A stretch of DNA of 49,730 nt from Nocardia araoensis NBRC 100135 (GTDB lineage: Bacteria > Actinomycetota > Actinomycetes > Mycobacteriales > Mycobacteriaceae): positions 1 through 49,730 of the forward strand of contig NZ_BAFR01000214.1 of NCBI RefSeq assembly GCF_000308435.1, in the 5' to 3' direction. The notes below the pieces were generated by a model, which saw only the letters and a list, made by a program, of their open reading frames with translations, did not search any database and was not told where the DNA came from. Of this stretch, positions 8,274-17,281 are shown one piece after another. Both the position numbers and the translations under genes were made by a program. Within the stretch, counting starts at the first letter, position 1, and each line of letters begins with the position of its first letter.

Positions 8274-9050
8274 ATGCTCGATGTTATGAACGGTGTCACC
8301 GGCATCGCAAGCGCGCGACAAAAGCTCGCTCGCGCGGGGCACCACATCAACGACCTCGAACGCAGGATCGCGGAATACCGGAAGGCGAACCCGGTTCAGG
8401 TTCGGGTCGACCTTTCCCCGAGCATCGAATACGAGAACGAGATCGACTGCCAGGTAGCGGCGGTAAGCGTATCCGATGTGCCCGATGAATGGGCCCTCAT
8501 CACCGGTGATGCGCTCACCAACCTGCAGGCCGCCCTCGACCACGCGGTCCATCCGCACGCCGAGCATTTTCCCATATTGCTGAGCAGCACGAACAGCGAA
8601 GGGGAGGAAATAGTCGTTCAGGAGATATTCGACCCGGTGACCACAGCGGTAATTCTGCGTCATCAGCCTTACCACGACCCGCGGCCGACACATCACCCCC
8701 TGGGCCTTCTCTGCATACTCGTCGACCGAGACAAACACCGCCGGGTGCATGTCGCCAACCATTTCAGGACCGAGCTTATTTTCGCCCCGTCGGATGACTA
8801 CGAAGTTGTGGACACCCCGGGTTCGTCAATTCACGAACTCGTGCCGGGAGCCGTTTTCAAACATTTCCGTTTACGGCTTCGCCCCGGCTTCACACAGTCG
8901 CAGCTCACCTATAACAACCGACTCGCGCCAACCGTCGTCGTCGATGTTCCGGACACCGATGACGATGTGCCGCTCGTCCCCGGCATGAAATTGATTCACG
9001 CCCGAGTGTCGGAAATCCTGGATCAACTCGAATCCGCCGGACTGTCGTAA
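8274..9050 (+). CDS. Unknown protein with a GDxLxNLxxALDH motif
   Basis: The protein-like sequence begins at ATG 8274 (an in-frame ATG at 8286 is the alternative) and has about 258 residues. The N-terminus is helical (ARQKLARAGHHINDLERRIAEY). The distinctive elements are GDALTNLQAALDHAV (about 78-92) and DRDKHRRVH, which recur in a family of actinobacterial and phage-associated proteins I know only as hypothetical. No catalytic motif or membrane segment is clear. GC is visibly lower than in neighbours (a sampled 60 bases at 8581-8640 are 53% GC against roughly 70% nearby) and codon use is more relaxed, suggesting recent acquisition. It follows the HD gene by 89 bp and is probably not in an operon with it. 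Confidence 0.7.
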   Translation: MLDVMNGVTGIASARQKLARAGHHINDLERRIAEYRKANPVQVRVDLSPSIEYENEIDCQVAAVSVSDVPDEWALITGDALTNLQAALDHAVHPHAEHFPILLSSTNSEGEEIVVQEIFDPVTTAVILRHQPYHDPRPTHHPLGLLCILVDRDKHRRVHVANHFRTELIFAPSDDYEVVDTPGSSIHELVPGAVFKHFRLRLRPGFTQSQLTYNNRLAPTVVVDVPDTDDDVPLVPGMKLIHARVSEILDQLESAGLS

Positions 9051-9263
9051 CCGCCGCCGCGTATCGACGCGGCACCGCCGCGATGAAAGGGCGCCATCAG
9101 GGAGCCTTGCCCGCCGACGGCCTCGACCGGCGCGGCACATCGCGGCACACCGCGGCGGGTCGCGCATGACGCCTGCCCGCGCTCCGGCGGAGGCGAAGCC
9201 GCCTTCCCGAACCCGCTGTCGCCCAGGCGGATTGCCTTGCGCACCACGCAAAACATTTGGCTC

Positions 9264-9305
9264 GCAAAACAAATCGCCCGCACCATCTGCCGGATGGTGC
9301 GGGCG
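9264..9305 (-). terminator. Rho-independent terminator for pckA
   Basis: A perfect 13-bp stem, CGCCCGCACCATC (9275-9287) with GATGGTGCGGGCG (9293-9305), encloses a 5-nt loop. On the minus strand the stem is followed by ATTTGTTTTG, a T-rich tail. It lies 21 bp past the pckA stop. The 210 bp between 9051 and it hold nothing I can support. Confidence 0.88.
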
Positions 9306-9326
9306 AATGCTACTTTGGGTGGAGTG

Positions 9327-11159
9327 TCAGCCCAGACGCTGCTTGAGCGCCTCGAACTCGTCGCGCACGCCGGAAGGCAGCTTGTCACCGACGAACTCGA
9401 ACCACTCCTCGATGAGCGGGATCTCCTTGCGCCACTCGTCGGCGTTCACCGCGAGCGCCTCGTCGACGTCCTTGGCGTCGACGTCCAGCCCCTTCAGGTC
9501 GAGCTGCGCTGCGGTCGGCACGTTGCCGATGGCGGTCGCCTCGGCTTCGGCGGAACCCTCGATGCGGCCGATGATCCACTCCAGCACGCGGGAGTTCTCA
9601 CCGAAGCCGGGCCACAGGAAGCGGCCGTCGTCGCCGCGGCGGAACCAGTTCACGTAGAAGATCTTGGGCAGCTTGTCCGCGTCGGCGTTCTTGCCGACGT
9701 TGATCCAGTGGCCCAGGTAGTCGCCGACGTGGTAGCCCATGAACGGCAGCATGGCCATCGGGTCGCGGCGCACGGTGCCGACCTTGCCCTCGGCGGCGGC
9801 GGTCTGCTCGGAGGACAGCGTGGCGCCCATGAACACGCCGTGCTGCCAGTCGAAGGACTCGGTGACCAGCGGGACGGTGGTCTTGCGACGGCCGCCGAAC
9901 AGGATCGCCGAGATCGGCACGCCCTGCGGGTCGTCCCACTCCGGCGCCAGGATCGGGCACTGCGCCATCGGCGTGCAGTAGCGCGAGTTCGGGTGAGCGG
10001 CCAGCGTCTCGGTCTCCCGCTGGTACCAGTCGTTGCCCTTCCAGTCGATCAGGTGATCGGGCTCGCCTTCCAGGCCCTCCCACCAGACGTCGTTGTCGTC
10101 GGTCAGCGCGACGTTGGTGTAGACCGTGTTGCCCGCCTCCATGGTGGCCATGGCGTTCGGGTTGGAGCTGCGGTTGGTGCCGGGCGCGACGCCGAAGAAG
10201 CCGAACTCGGGGTTCACCGCGTAGAGGCGGCCGTCCTTGCCGAAGCGCATCCAGGCGATGTCGTCGCCAAGGGTCTCCGCGCGCCAGCCAGGCACGGTCG
10301 GCTGGATCATCGCGAGGTTGGTCTTGCCGCAGGCGCTGGGGAACGCGGCGGCGATGTAGTAAGCCTTGTTCTCCGGGGAGATCAGCTTCAGGATCAGCAT
10401 GTGCTCGGCCAGCCAGCCCTCGTCGTGGGCCATCGCCGAGGCGATCCGCAGCGAGTAGCACTTCTTGCCGAGCAGCGCGTTGCCGCCGTAGCCGGAGCCG
10501 TAGCTCCAGATCTCCCGGTCCTCGGGGAAGTGGGTGATGTACTTGGTGTCGTTGCACGGCCACGGCACGTCGGCCTGGCCGTCGGCCAGCGGCGCGCCGA
10601 CGGAGTGCAGCGCCTTCACGAACGGGCGGTCGGCGCCCAGCTTCTCCAGGGCGGCCGCGCCCATGCGGGTCATCACGCGCATCGACACGACGACGTACTC
10701 GGAGTCGGTGATCTCGACGCCCAGCTTCGGGTCCTCGGCGCCCAGCGGCCCCATGCAGAACGGCACCACGTACATGGTGCGGCCCTTCATCGAGCCCCGG
10801 TACAGCTCGGTCATCCTGGCGCGCATCTCGGCCGGGTCGACCCAGTTGTTGGTCGGGCCCGCGTCGGCCTCGGTCTTCGAACAGATGAACGTGCGGGACT
10901 CCACCCGGGCCACGTCGGAGGGATCGGAGAGGGCGAGGAAGGAGTTCGGCTTCTTCTTCTCGTCCAGACGCTTGAACGTCCCCGCCGCGACGAGCTGCTC
11001 GGTGAGCCGCTCCCATTCCTCGTCGGAGCCGTCCGCCCACACCACTCGATCGGGTTGGGTGAGTTCGGCGACTTCTTGTACCCAGGCGAGTAGTTCGCTG
11101 TGCTCGGTCGGCGCCTTGCCGTCGGATCCACGAAGACCAGGAATGGTCGCTGACGTCAT
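9327..11159 (-). CDS. pckA: Phosphoenolpyruvate carboxykinase (GTP)
   Basis: This 610-residue protein is the usual length for the GTP-dependent class. It interconverts oxaloacetate + GTP with PEP + GDP + CO2 at the head of gluconeogenesis. The P-loop and mobile-cysteine segment is FPSACGKTNLAM with S275, C277 and K279. Other hallmarks are YGSGYGGNALLGKKC, FGGRRKTTVPLV and the C-terminal nucleotide-binding WPGFGENSRVLEW. The ATG at 11159 is preceded by AGGAGA. It stands alone, with a strong terminator downstream and about 219 bp of upstream DNA for its promoter. The position agrees with mycobacterial Rv0211. Confidence 0.98.
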   Translation of the reverse strand: MTSATIPGLRGSDGKAPTEHSELLAWVQEVAELTQPDRVVWADGSDEEWERLTEQLVAAGTFKRLDEKKKPNSFLALSDPSDVARVESRTFICSKTEADAGPTNNWVDPAEMRARMTELYRGSMKGRTMYVVPFCMGPLGAEDPKLGVEITDSEYVVVSMRVMTRMGAAALEKLGADRPFVKALHSVGAPLADGQADVPWPCNDTKYITHFPEDREIWSYGSGYGGNALLGKKCYSLRIASAMAHDEGWLAEHMLILKLISPENKAYYIAAAFPSACGKTNLAMIQPTVPGWRAETLGDDIAWMRFGKDGRLYAVNPEFGFFGVAPGTNRSSNPNAMATMEAGNTVYTNVALTDDNDVWWEGLEGEPDHLIDWKGNDWYQRETETLAAHPNSRYCTPMAQCPILAPEWDDPQGVPISAILFGGRRKTTVPLVTESFDWQHGVFMGATLSSEQTAAAEGKVGTVRRDPMAMLPFMGYHVGDYLGHWINVGKNADADKLPKIFYVNWFRRGDDGRFLWPGFGENSRVLEWIIGRIEGSAEAEATAIGNVPTAAQLDLKGLDVDAKDVDEALAVNADEWRKEIPLIEEWFEFVGDKLPSGVRDEFEALKQRLG

Positions 11160-11378
11160 GAAAACTCTCCTGAGATGGGCGGCTATTCGATGCTTCGCCG
11201 CCTAAGCCCTAGGCCCATGACCAGCGCGAATGCACCGAGCGCCACCGTTGGCGGGAAGGCGCCCGCTCCGACCGGTCGAACGCGCACCCCAGGAGGGCGG
11301 CAGATCAGGACTTAGCGGACGCCCAAGTTCCTGAATAGAGGTTAACGCGATGTGACGGCCGGTACGGTATCGGGTTCC

Positions 11379-12947
11379 TCACTGTGTACCCAATCGGTCG
11401 CTTATTTCAACAGGTGAGATCCAGCGGTCGAGGATCCGGACATCCCGCTCGCATGCGGCGAGCTGCCCCGGCTGCTCGGCCGCCATCCGGCGCAATTCCG
11501 CCTCCAGCCGGGCCACCCGGCGATCCGTCTCCACCATTCGCGCGGTGCTTGCCTGAACCACGTGATCTGCCAGAACGGTCTCCGCTTCCACGAGTGCGGT
11601 GACAACACGCTGCTCGAGCTGCGCTTTCACATTGACCAACGCGTCGGCGACCCATTGCCGGATATGCGCTCGATCGGCCAGCTGGCGGCGGGCACGCACC
11701 ACCCACGCCGCCGCACCGCCGCCGAGCAGCAGCGTTACCGGCACGCTCGCGACGTCCAGGGCCGGGACGAGGGAGAACGGAGCAACCAGCAAGCGACCGA
11801 GACCGACACCGGCCGACGCGCCGAGCGCGATCATAAGGTGATCTTCGACACCCCGATGGCGGGGCTCGGGATCCGGGCCGACCCGAGGGGCCGGGTCGCG
11901 CCGCCGGGCCGGCGCACTCCGATCCGTGCTCTCGACCCGGGCGCTCAGTTCGGCGATGCGCTGGTCGATGACGTGGTCGAGCGCGCCGGTCAGCTCGGTG
12001 ACGGACTGCTGCAGCCGGACCGGGTAGCCGCCGAGATCGGCGGGGCGCAGCCGATCGAGCTCGGCGCGCACGGCGGTGTGCAGTGCTCGGATGCTCGCGC
12101 CGATCTCGGTCATCAGATCAACCCGGGCCAGGTGCAGCTGCCCGCGCAGGGTGGACATCGCGGTGGCTCGTCCACCGTCACGACCGGCCAGCAGGACCGC
12201 GCGTTCCTCGCGCAACCGGGCCGGTTCTGCACCGGAGCGCAGCACCGCCACCTGCTCGGCCACCCGCTGACGCGTATCGGCCAGGACCCGCTCGGTCACC
12301 GCGCGCGGCCGGTCACCCCCCGCCGCGGCGGCCGCCGTGAGCTGTGCGTGCAGTGCGCCGACACCGGATCGATCGAGCAGCCCGGCGTCACCCGCGGTGC
12401 GCGCGGCGGCCGCGAGCCGCGCCGAGACCGGCAGGATGTCCAGGTCGCCCGCGCCCAGCGTGGCGAGCAACTCCAGGTCGCGGTCCCGTACCGCACGCCA
12501 GTCCTGATGGGCGTGGATGCCGTTCATGGCCAGCAGCAGGCGGGCGCCGTCGGCGCGCAACCGGCCTATCACCTCCAGTGTGTCCGCGCCGATGATGGTG
12601 CCCGCGTCGAGCAGGATCAACGCCACCGCGGGCGGGGCGGTCTCCGAGGCGGCGTCGGCGCGCGGCTCGGACAGCGTGAGGCGCGGCTCGAACCGGGCCA
12701 GCTCGGTACGCAACAAGGTCGTGTTGACGTCGGCGGGACCGATCACCGTGACCGCACCCGCGGCGCCGGAGTCCTGCACCGCACGCAGCAGCGCCATACC
12801 CTGCGGATTCCAGCGCTCCACCACGGCCGCGAGCTCGGGGACGAGCGCGGCGGCCTGGCCGGGTCGCTCACCTTCGCCGTCGGTGGAGTCACCATCCACC
12901 GCGGCAGCTGCGCTCGCCTCCGATTCCGGAGGCTCAGAGACCGGCAC
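11379..12947 (-). CDS. Dynamin/GTPase-like membrane-associated protein with degenerate P-loop
   Basis: This 522-residue protein reads from a GTG lying inside the last codons of the gene upstream (14-nt overlap), so the two are translationally coupled. After a Ser/Ala/Glu-rich N-terminus, the segment AVTVIGPADVNTTLL (65-79) sits where a Walker A loop would be but lacks GxxxxGK[ST]. A Rossmann-like stretch (PAVALILLDAG) follows. The middle is long Arg/Ala-rich helix. Around 370-420 there is a hydrophobic pair (MIALGASAGVGLGRLL, VTLLLGGGAAAWVV) that could enter the membrane, then a coiled coil to the C-terminus. This is the architecture of bacterial dynamin-like proteins such as IniA/IniC, but with the nucleotide site lost. 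The mycobacterial positional counterpart is Rv0210 (recalled, unknown function). Confidence 0.7.
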   Translation of the reverse strand: MPVSEPPESEASAAAAVDGDSTDGEGERPGQAAALVPELAAVVERWNPQGMALLRAVQDSGAAGAVTVIGPADVNTTLLRTELARFEPRLTLSEPRADAASETAPPAVALILLDAGTIIGADTLEVIGRLRADGARLLLAMNGIHAHQDWRAVRDRDLELLATLGAGDLDILPVSARLAAAARTAGDAGLLDRSGVGALHAQLTAAAAAGGDRPRAVTERVLADTRQRVAEQVAVLRSGAEPARLREERAVLLAGRDGGRATAMSTLRGQLHLARVDLMTEIGASIRALHTAVRAELDRLRPADLGGYPVRLQQSVTELTGALDHVIDQRIAELSARVESTDRSAPARRRDPAPRVGPDPEPRHRGVEDHLMIALGASAGVGLGRLLVAPFSLVPALDVASVPVTLLLGGGAAAWVVRARRQLADRAHIRQWVADALVNVKAQLEQRVVTALVEAETVLADHVVQASTARMVETDRRVARLEAELRRMAAEQPGQLAACERDVRILDRWISPVEISDRLGTQ

Positions 12948-14067
12948 TGCTCATCCGTTCCCATAGTCGGACGTACCCGTTGTGTACCCGCAACGCGGCG
13001 CGGCGGGCGGCAGGGGGCATATCGCTGGTGACGACGGCGCGCCAGCGCGTGGCGCGAGCCAGCGCGTCGTCGGCGTCGGAAGGAGCGGGCCCGGAATACC
13101 CCGCGGCGAGATGGGCCACTTCGGGCCCGGCCAGACCGGCGCAGAGCCCGAGCCAGACGGCGTCATCGCTGTAGAGATAGGACTCCAGGAGGTCGCGCGC
13201 GCGGCCCCCCTCCTCCGGGACCGCGCGGGCGGCCAGGCGGGCCAGCTCGTCGAGCAGCTCGCCGCCGCGCAGCGCGGACACCTGCTCGTACCGGCGGTGC
13301 AGCAATTGGTGGAGCGCGTCGATGCCGCTGGCCGCATGCAGGATCTGCAGCAGCGCCTGCGGAGCCAGACCCGGATCGTGGCGCAGGGCCGTGCACGCGC
13401 AGGCCACGCCGTACAGGTCCCAGCGGCGCAGCAGTTCCGCGCGCTCGGCGGCGTCCGGCCCCGGTGCGACGAACAGGTCCGGCGCGAGCAGCAGCGCGGG
13501 GTCGGCTTCGGCGGCGAGCTTGCGCAGCAGATCGAGCTCGGCGCCGGTCAGCGCGCCCGCCCTGGTGCGCACCGCCAGCGACGCGACCACCGGAACCACC
13601 GGAATCCGCAGCTGCGTGCCGTACTGCTGGGCCGCGGCCACCGCATCGCCCCAGCGGGAGCCGATCGCGTCGGCCTTGTTCAGCACCGCGATCGTGCGCT
13701 GCGGCGGCAGCGTGGCCAGCACCCTTCGATCGGCGGGCGTCGGCGCGGCCGACAGCACGTAGACGACGATGTCGGCGTCGAGTTCGGGATCGGGCGCCCC
13801 GGGCCGGTCCACCGGATCGGTCTCCACCGCCGACATGAGCGCGAGCGCGTGCAGGACAGTTGTCCGCCCCGCGTGCGCGCGCCCGGTCACCTGGATGCGC
13901 GGCGGTTTGCGCCAGGCGCTGACGGCCGCCGCCGCGGCGTACCCGATCTGCGGATCACGCCCCGTGCCGAAGCGGAGCTCGGCGAGCATCTTGTCGAGCT
14001 GATCGTGCGCGGAAGTGGGCACGCCGCGCTCCCGCAGCGGCCCATCGGAATCAGTGGCTGTCGGCAT
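12934..14067 (-). CDS. P-loop GTPase-like protein with K-to-R Walker A
   Basis: The start is taken as ATG 14067 (377 residues), with AAAGGGGG about 10 nt upstream; an in-frame GTG at 14076 is possible. The N-terminal domain is GTPase-like: Walker A position GRAHAGRTT (62-70) has Arg where Lys is expected, and the G4 motif NKAD (130-133) is intact. The DADIVVYVLSA strand occupies the place of the G3 region. The rest is alpha-helical with no clear membrane span. It overlaps the next gene by 14 nt. The pair may form a heteromeric GTPase-like complex at the membrane, as IniA/IniC do, but the Arg substitution questions hydrolysis. Rv0209 is the positional counterpart (recalled). Confidence 0.7.
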   Translation of the reverse strand: MPTATDSDGPLRERGVPTSAHDQLDKMLAELRFGTGRDPQIGYAAAAAVSAWRKPPRIQVTGRAHAGRTTVLHALALMSAVETDPVDRPGAPDPELDADIVVYVLSAAPTPADRRVLATLPPQRTIAVLNKADAIGSRWGDAVAAAQQYGTQLRIPVVPVVASLAVRTRAGALTGAELDLLRKLAAEADPALLLAPDLFVAPGPDAAERAELLRRWDLYGVACACTALRHDPGLAPQALLQILHAASGIDALHQLLHRRYEQVSALRGGELLDELARLAARAVPEEGGRARDLLESYLYSDDAVWLGLCAGLAGPEVAHLAAGYSGPAPSDADDALARATRWRAVVTSDMPPAARRAALRVHNGYVRLWERMSSAGL

Positions 14068-14127
14068 GCGGCACACACCCCCTTTTATGGTGCGCAATTC
14101 TGTCAGAAGTCGGCTCGCGGGACGGGC

Positions 14128-14910
14128 TCAGCTGCCGCTGAAGTACTTGTTCGCGGTGCGCACCATCCAGTTCGGCGCGTACTTCCCCACCGTCGCCAGC
14201 ACCTTCGCCTGGGTACCGATCTCGTAGTGCACCTTCGGCAGCCGGGCGCGCTTGCGGGTGGCCTCCCAGATCCCCTCGGCGACGTCGTCGGCAGTCAGCC
14301 GCACGCCCAGCGACTTCGTCGTCCCGGTCGTCACGCCGTCCACCATGGCCGTGGCCACGAACAGCGGCCAGATCGCGAGCACCCGGATGTCGTGGCGCTC
14401 CCATTCCAGGTCCAGCGCCTCGGTGAAACTCTTGACCGCGGATTTGGTCGCACCGTAGCTGGCGAGTTCGGCCTGACCGTAGATGGCCGAGGCCGAGCAG
14501 AGGTTGACGACCTGCGCGCCCGGGGTGTCGCGCAGGTAGCGGAACGCGCTGTGCGTGCCGGTGAGCACGCCGACCACGTTGACTTCCACGATCGCCCGGT
14601 GGGCGGCGAGGTCGATCTCCTCGAACGGACCCGCGCGCAGGATTCCCGCGTTGTTGACCAGGATGTCCAACCGTCCCGTCGCCGCGTGGAACTCCGCCAG
14701 TCGCTCCGCCCACTGCGTGGCGTTCGTCACATCGAGTACCCCGGTGTGGACCACGCCACCCTTGGCTGTGATATCACCTGAAAGCCTGGTCAGCCCGACC
14801 TCATCGATGTCGTAAGCCCCGACCTGGTATCCCTGCGCAGCGAAAAGCAAGGCCGTGGCCCGCCCGATACCGGCCGCCGCGCCGGTGATGAATACTGTCG
14901 GTCTGCTCAT
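14128..14910 (-). CDS. Short-chain dehydrogenase/reductase (classical SDR)
   Basis: The frame is open to 14973, but MSRPTVFITGAAAGIG at 14910 is the natural SDR beginning and gives 260 residues. The cofactor loop TGAAAGIG is at 9-16, NNAG at 86-89, a serine of the catalytic site at 139 or 141, and Y152-x3-K156. D34 at the end of the second strand (YDID) favours NAD(H) over NADP(H). The substrate is unknown. The Arg-rich C-terminal extension could contact membrane lipid. It is divergent from the lipase gene at 15063, and the two may share a promoter region. Confidence 0.9.
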   Translation of the reverse strand: MSRPTVFITGAAAGIGRATALLFAAQGYQVGAYDIDEVGLTRLSGDITAKGGVVHTGVLDVTNATQWAERLAEFHAATGRLDILVNNAGILRAGPFEEIDLAAHRAIVEVNVVGVLTGTHSAFRYLRDTPGAQVVNLCSASAIYGQAELASYGATKSAVKSFTEALDLEWERHDIRVLAIWPLFVATAMVDGVTTGTTKSLGVRLTADDVAEGIWEATRKRARLPKVHYEIGTQAKVLATVGKYAPNWMVRTANKYFSGS

Positions 14911-15062
14911 GCCGGGGAGTCTAGTGCCGGGGATGCCGCGTGCCGCGGGGTTCCCAGAGGCCCGGTCGGTCACTTACCCTGCTGAAGTGGTCGGCACCAT
15001 AACCGGTGCGCAGCTTGAACTTTCGCATGCGGCAAACCGACCTCGACGATGAGGAGGTTGCG

Positions 15063-16409
15063 ATGACCGCGAACGTCATCGGCGCTGTCGACCCGGAGCC
15101 CGCCTGTCCTGCGGACCGCAAGCCCTTGCTGCCCAGCACGGACCCGTTCCATCGACCGCCGAAAGGATTCGCGGCCAAGGCGCCGGGCACCATCCTGCGC
15201 AGCAGGAAGATCGAAGTGGCGCTGTTCGGGATTGTCCCGCAGCGGGTCTCGGCCTGGCAGCTACTCTACCGCAGCTGTGATCTGCACGGGGCGCCGGAAG
15301 CGGCGATCACCACGGTCCTGCTGCCGATCGACGCCGAACCGGACGAGGATCGCCCGCTGCTGGCCTTCCAGACCGCGATGGACGCGGTGAGCGAGAAGTG
15401 CTCCCCGTCGTACGCCCTGCGTCACGGCGCGCGGGCGCTCGGTTCGATCACCCAGCTCGAATGGCTCCTGGTCGCGAACGCGCTGCGACGCGGCTGGGCG
15501 GTGAGCATCGCCGACCACGAGGGACCGCACGGGAACTTCGGCGCGCCGCGCGAGCCCGGCTACCGCGCGCTCGACGGCATCCGCGCCGCCCTGCGCTTCG
15601 CCCCCCTCGGGCTCGGCCCGGAAACCCGCGTCGCGGTGTGGGGCTACTCCGGCGGCGGCATGGCCAGCTCTTGGGCGGTCGAGATGGCGCCGACCTACGC
15701 CCCGGAACTCGACATCGTCGGCGCGGTGCTCGGCGCACCGGTCGGCGATCCGCGCCAAGTCTTCGACCGGCTCAACGGCACGCCCTACGCGGGCCTGCCC
15801 GCCATCGTCATCGCCGCCCTGCGCAGGCTGTATCCCGCGTTGAGCTCGCTGATCGACAACGAACTCAGCCCGGAGGGCCACCGGTTCGTCGTCCGCGCGG
15901 AGAACGCGACACCGGTCGGCGCGATCCTCGGGCTGGCGGGCAAGAAGGTGGACGACTTCCTCGACCGCCCGCTCGCCGAGGTACTCGACACCCCGGAGTT
16001 GCGGGCGATGTTCGACGATCTGCGGCTCGGCAACGCGACGCCCGCCTGCCCGCTGCTGGTGGTGCAACCCATCCACGACCAGGTCATCCACATCGAGGGC
16101 ATCGACGGCCAGGTGGCCCGGTACCGCCGCGGCGGCGCGGCGGTGACCTACGTCCGCGACCGGTTGAGCGAGCACTTCTCGCTGCTGCCGCTGTCCACGC
16201 CGATCAGCCTGGACTGGCTGGCCGACCGATTCGCCGGGCAACCGGTGAGCGACGTCGGCGACAGCACCGTCTGGTCGGTCGCCGCTTCGCCCTCCGGCGT
16301 GCGCGGCCTGCTGGAGATGGCGGTGACCGCGGTCAAGGTCGCGCTCGGAAGACCACTGCGTCAGCAACGGCCGACCGCCGCCAGGATCGCGCCCGCGCGC
16401 GCCGCCTGA
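15063..16409 (+). CDS. LIP-family (secretory lipase type) alpha/beta hydrolase
   Basis: The ATG at 15063 sits 5 nt behind GAGGAGG and gives 448 residues; the longer frame from 15006 is unlikely. The nucleophile elbow is GYSGGG with S196. The Asp and His of the triad are plausible in QPIHDQVIH and DRLSEHFSL near the C-terminus. The PLLAFQTAMD and GSITQLEWLL segments are typical of the family related to Candida secretory lipases and to actinobacterial homologues. Unusually for that family, I see no signal peptide: the N-terminus is polar and Pro-rich, so the protein may be cytosolic or cell-associated. The likely reaction is hydrolysis of acylglycerols or other esters. Confidence 0.85.
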   Translation: MTANVIGAVDPEPACPADRKPLLPSTDPFHRPPKGFAAKAPGTILRSRKIEVALFGIVPQRVSAWQLLYRSCDLHGAPEAAITTVLLPIDAEPDEDRPLLAFQTAMDAVSEKCSPSYALRHGARALGSITQLEWLLVANALRRGWAVSIADHEGPHGNFGAPREPGYRALDGIRAALRFAPLGLGPETRVAVWGYSGGGMASSWAVEMAPTYAPELDIVGAVLGAPVGDPRQVFDRLNGTPYAGLPAIVIAALRRLYPALSSLIDNELSPEGHRFVVRAENATPVGAILGLAGKKVDDFLDRPLAEVLDTPELRAMFDDLRLGNATPACPLLVVQPIHDQVIHIEGIDGQVARYRRGGAAVTYVRDRLSEHFSLLPLSTPISLDWLADRFAGQPVSDVGDSTVWSVAASPSGVRGLLEMAVTAVKVALGRPLRQQRPTAARIAPARAA

Positions 16410-16468
16410 CCTCCTGCTCAGCGGCCTGGGCGCAACCGCTTGCCGCACGGATCGCCGGATGCTGGACA

Positions 16469-17281
16469 ATGGACGCCGTGAACGACGCCGCGAACCATAC
16501 TGCCGAGTCAGTTCCGGGCCCGCCGTCCACAACTTCGGCTCCGGCCGAGGGCGGGCCCAGGCACAAGACCGGCTCCCGCCTGTACCCACGAGTCACCAGC
16601 TTCCGGTCGCGCAGGGGCGCGCTGACCGCGACCCAGCAGCAATCCTGGGACCGGATGTGGCCCTCGATCGGCCGCGAGGTCGCCGACGAGCCGCTGGATG
16701 CGGCCGCCTGGTTCGGCCGCGAGGCGCCGCTGGTCATCGAGATCGGCTGCGGCACGGGCACCGCGACAGCCGCCATGGCGCAGGCCGAACCGCACCTGAA
16801 CCTGATCGGCATCGAGGTCTACCAGCCCGGCCTCGCGCAGCTGGTGCAGCGCGTCGAGCGCGAAGGGATCGAGAACATCCGCCTGCTGCGCGGAGACGCG
16901 GTCGACGTGCTGGAGAACATGATTGCTGAAGAGTCGCTGACCGGTGTCCGGGTGTTCTTTCCCGACCCGTGGCCGAAGGCTCGCCATCACAAGCGGCGGC
17001 TGCTGCAACCCGCGACGGTCGCGCTGATCGCCAATCGACTGAAGCCGGGCGGCGTGCTGCACGTCGCCACCGACCATGCCGGCTACGCCGAGCACATCCA
17101 CGCGGTCGGCATGGCGGAACCCCTGCTCAAAGGACTGAACGAGAACACGGGCGGGATCAGCGCGGAGCATCGCTCCACCGCGCCGATCGGATTCGAGCGG
17201 CCCGTCACGAAATTCGAGGGCAAGGCACATCGCGCCGGTAGCGCCATCACAGAGCTCATATGGGGGAAGATCGACCGATGA
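16469..17281 (+). CDS. trmB: tRNA (guanine-N7-)-methyltransferase
   Basis: It methylates G46 of the tRNA variable loop. From ATG 16469 it has 270 residues, with a Thr/Ser/Pro-rich N-terminal ~35-residue extension common in actinobacteria. The SAM motif is VIEIGCGTGTAT (89-100). The TrmB signature FFPDPWPKARHHKRRLL is complete, and the C-terminus has the TKFEGKAHRAG segment. There is no strong ribosome site; GTG 16478 is an alternative start. Its stop overlaps the next start as ATGA, so it heads an operon with the NYN gene and mmpL3, the same order as mycobacterial Rv0208c-Rv0207c-Rv0206c. Confidence 0.95.
   Translation: MDAVNDAANHTAESVPGPPSTTSAPAEGGPRHKTGSRLYPRVTSFRSRRGALTATQQQSWDRMWPSIGREVADEPLDAAAWFGREAPLVIEIGCGTGTATAAMAQAEPHLNLIGIEVYQPGLAQLVQRVEREGIENIRLLRGDAVDVLENMIAEESLTGVRVFFPDPWPKARHHKRRLLQPATVALIANRLKPGGVLHVATDHAGYAEHIHAVGMAEPLLKGLNENTGGISAEHRSTAPIGFERPVTKFEGKAHRAGSAITELIWGKIDR

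Noticed and set aside
12982..14781. 599-codon open frame on the plus strand
   Set aside because: It lies opposite the GTPase-like and SDR genes, which have clear motifs; the composition is of shadow type.
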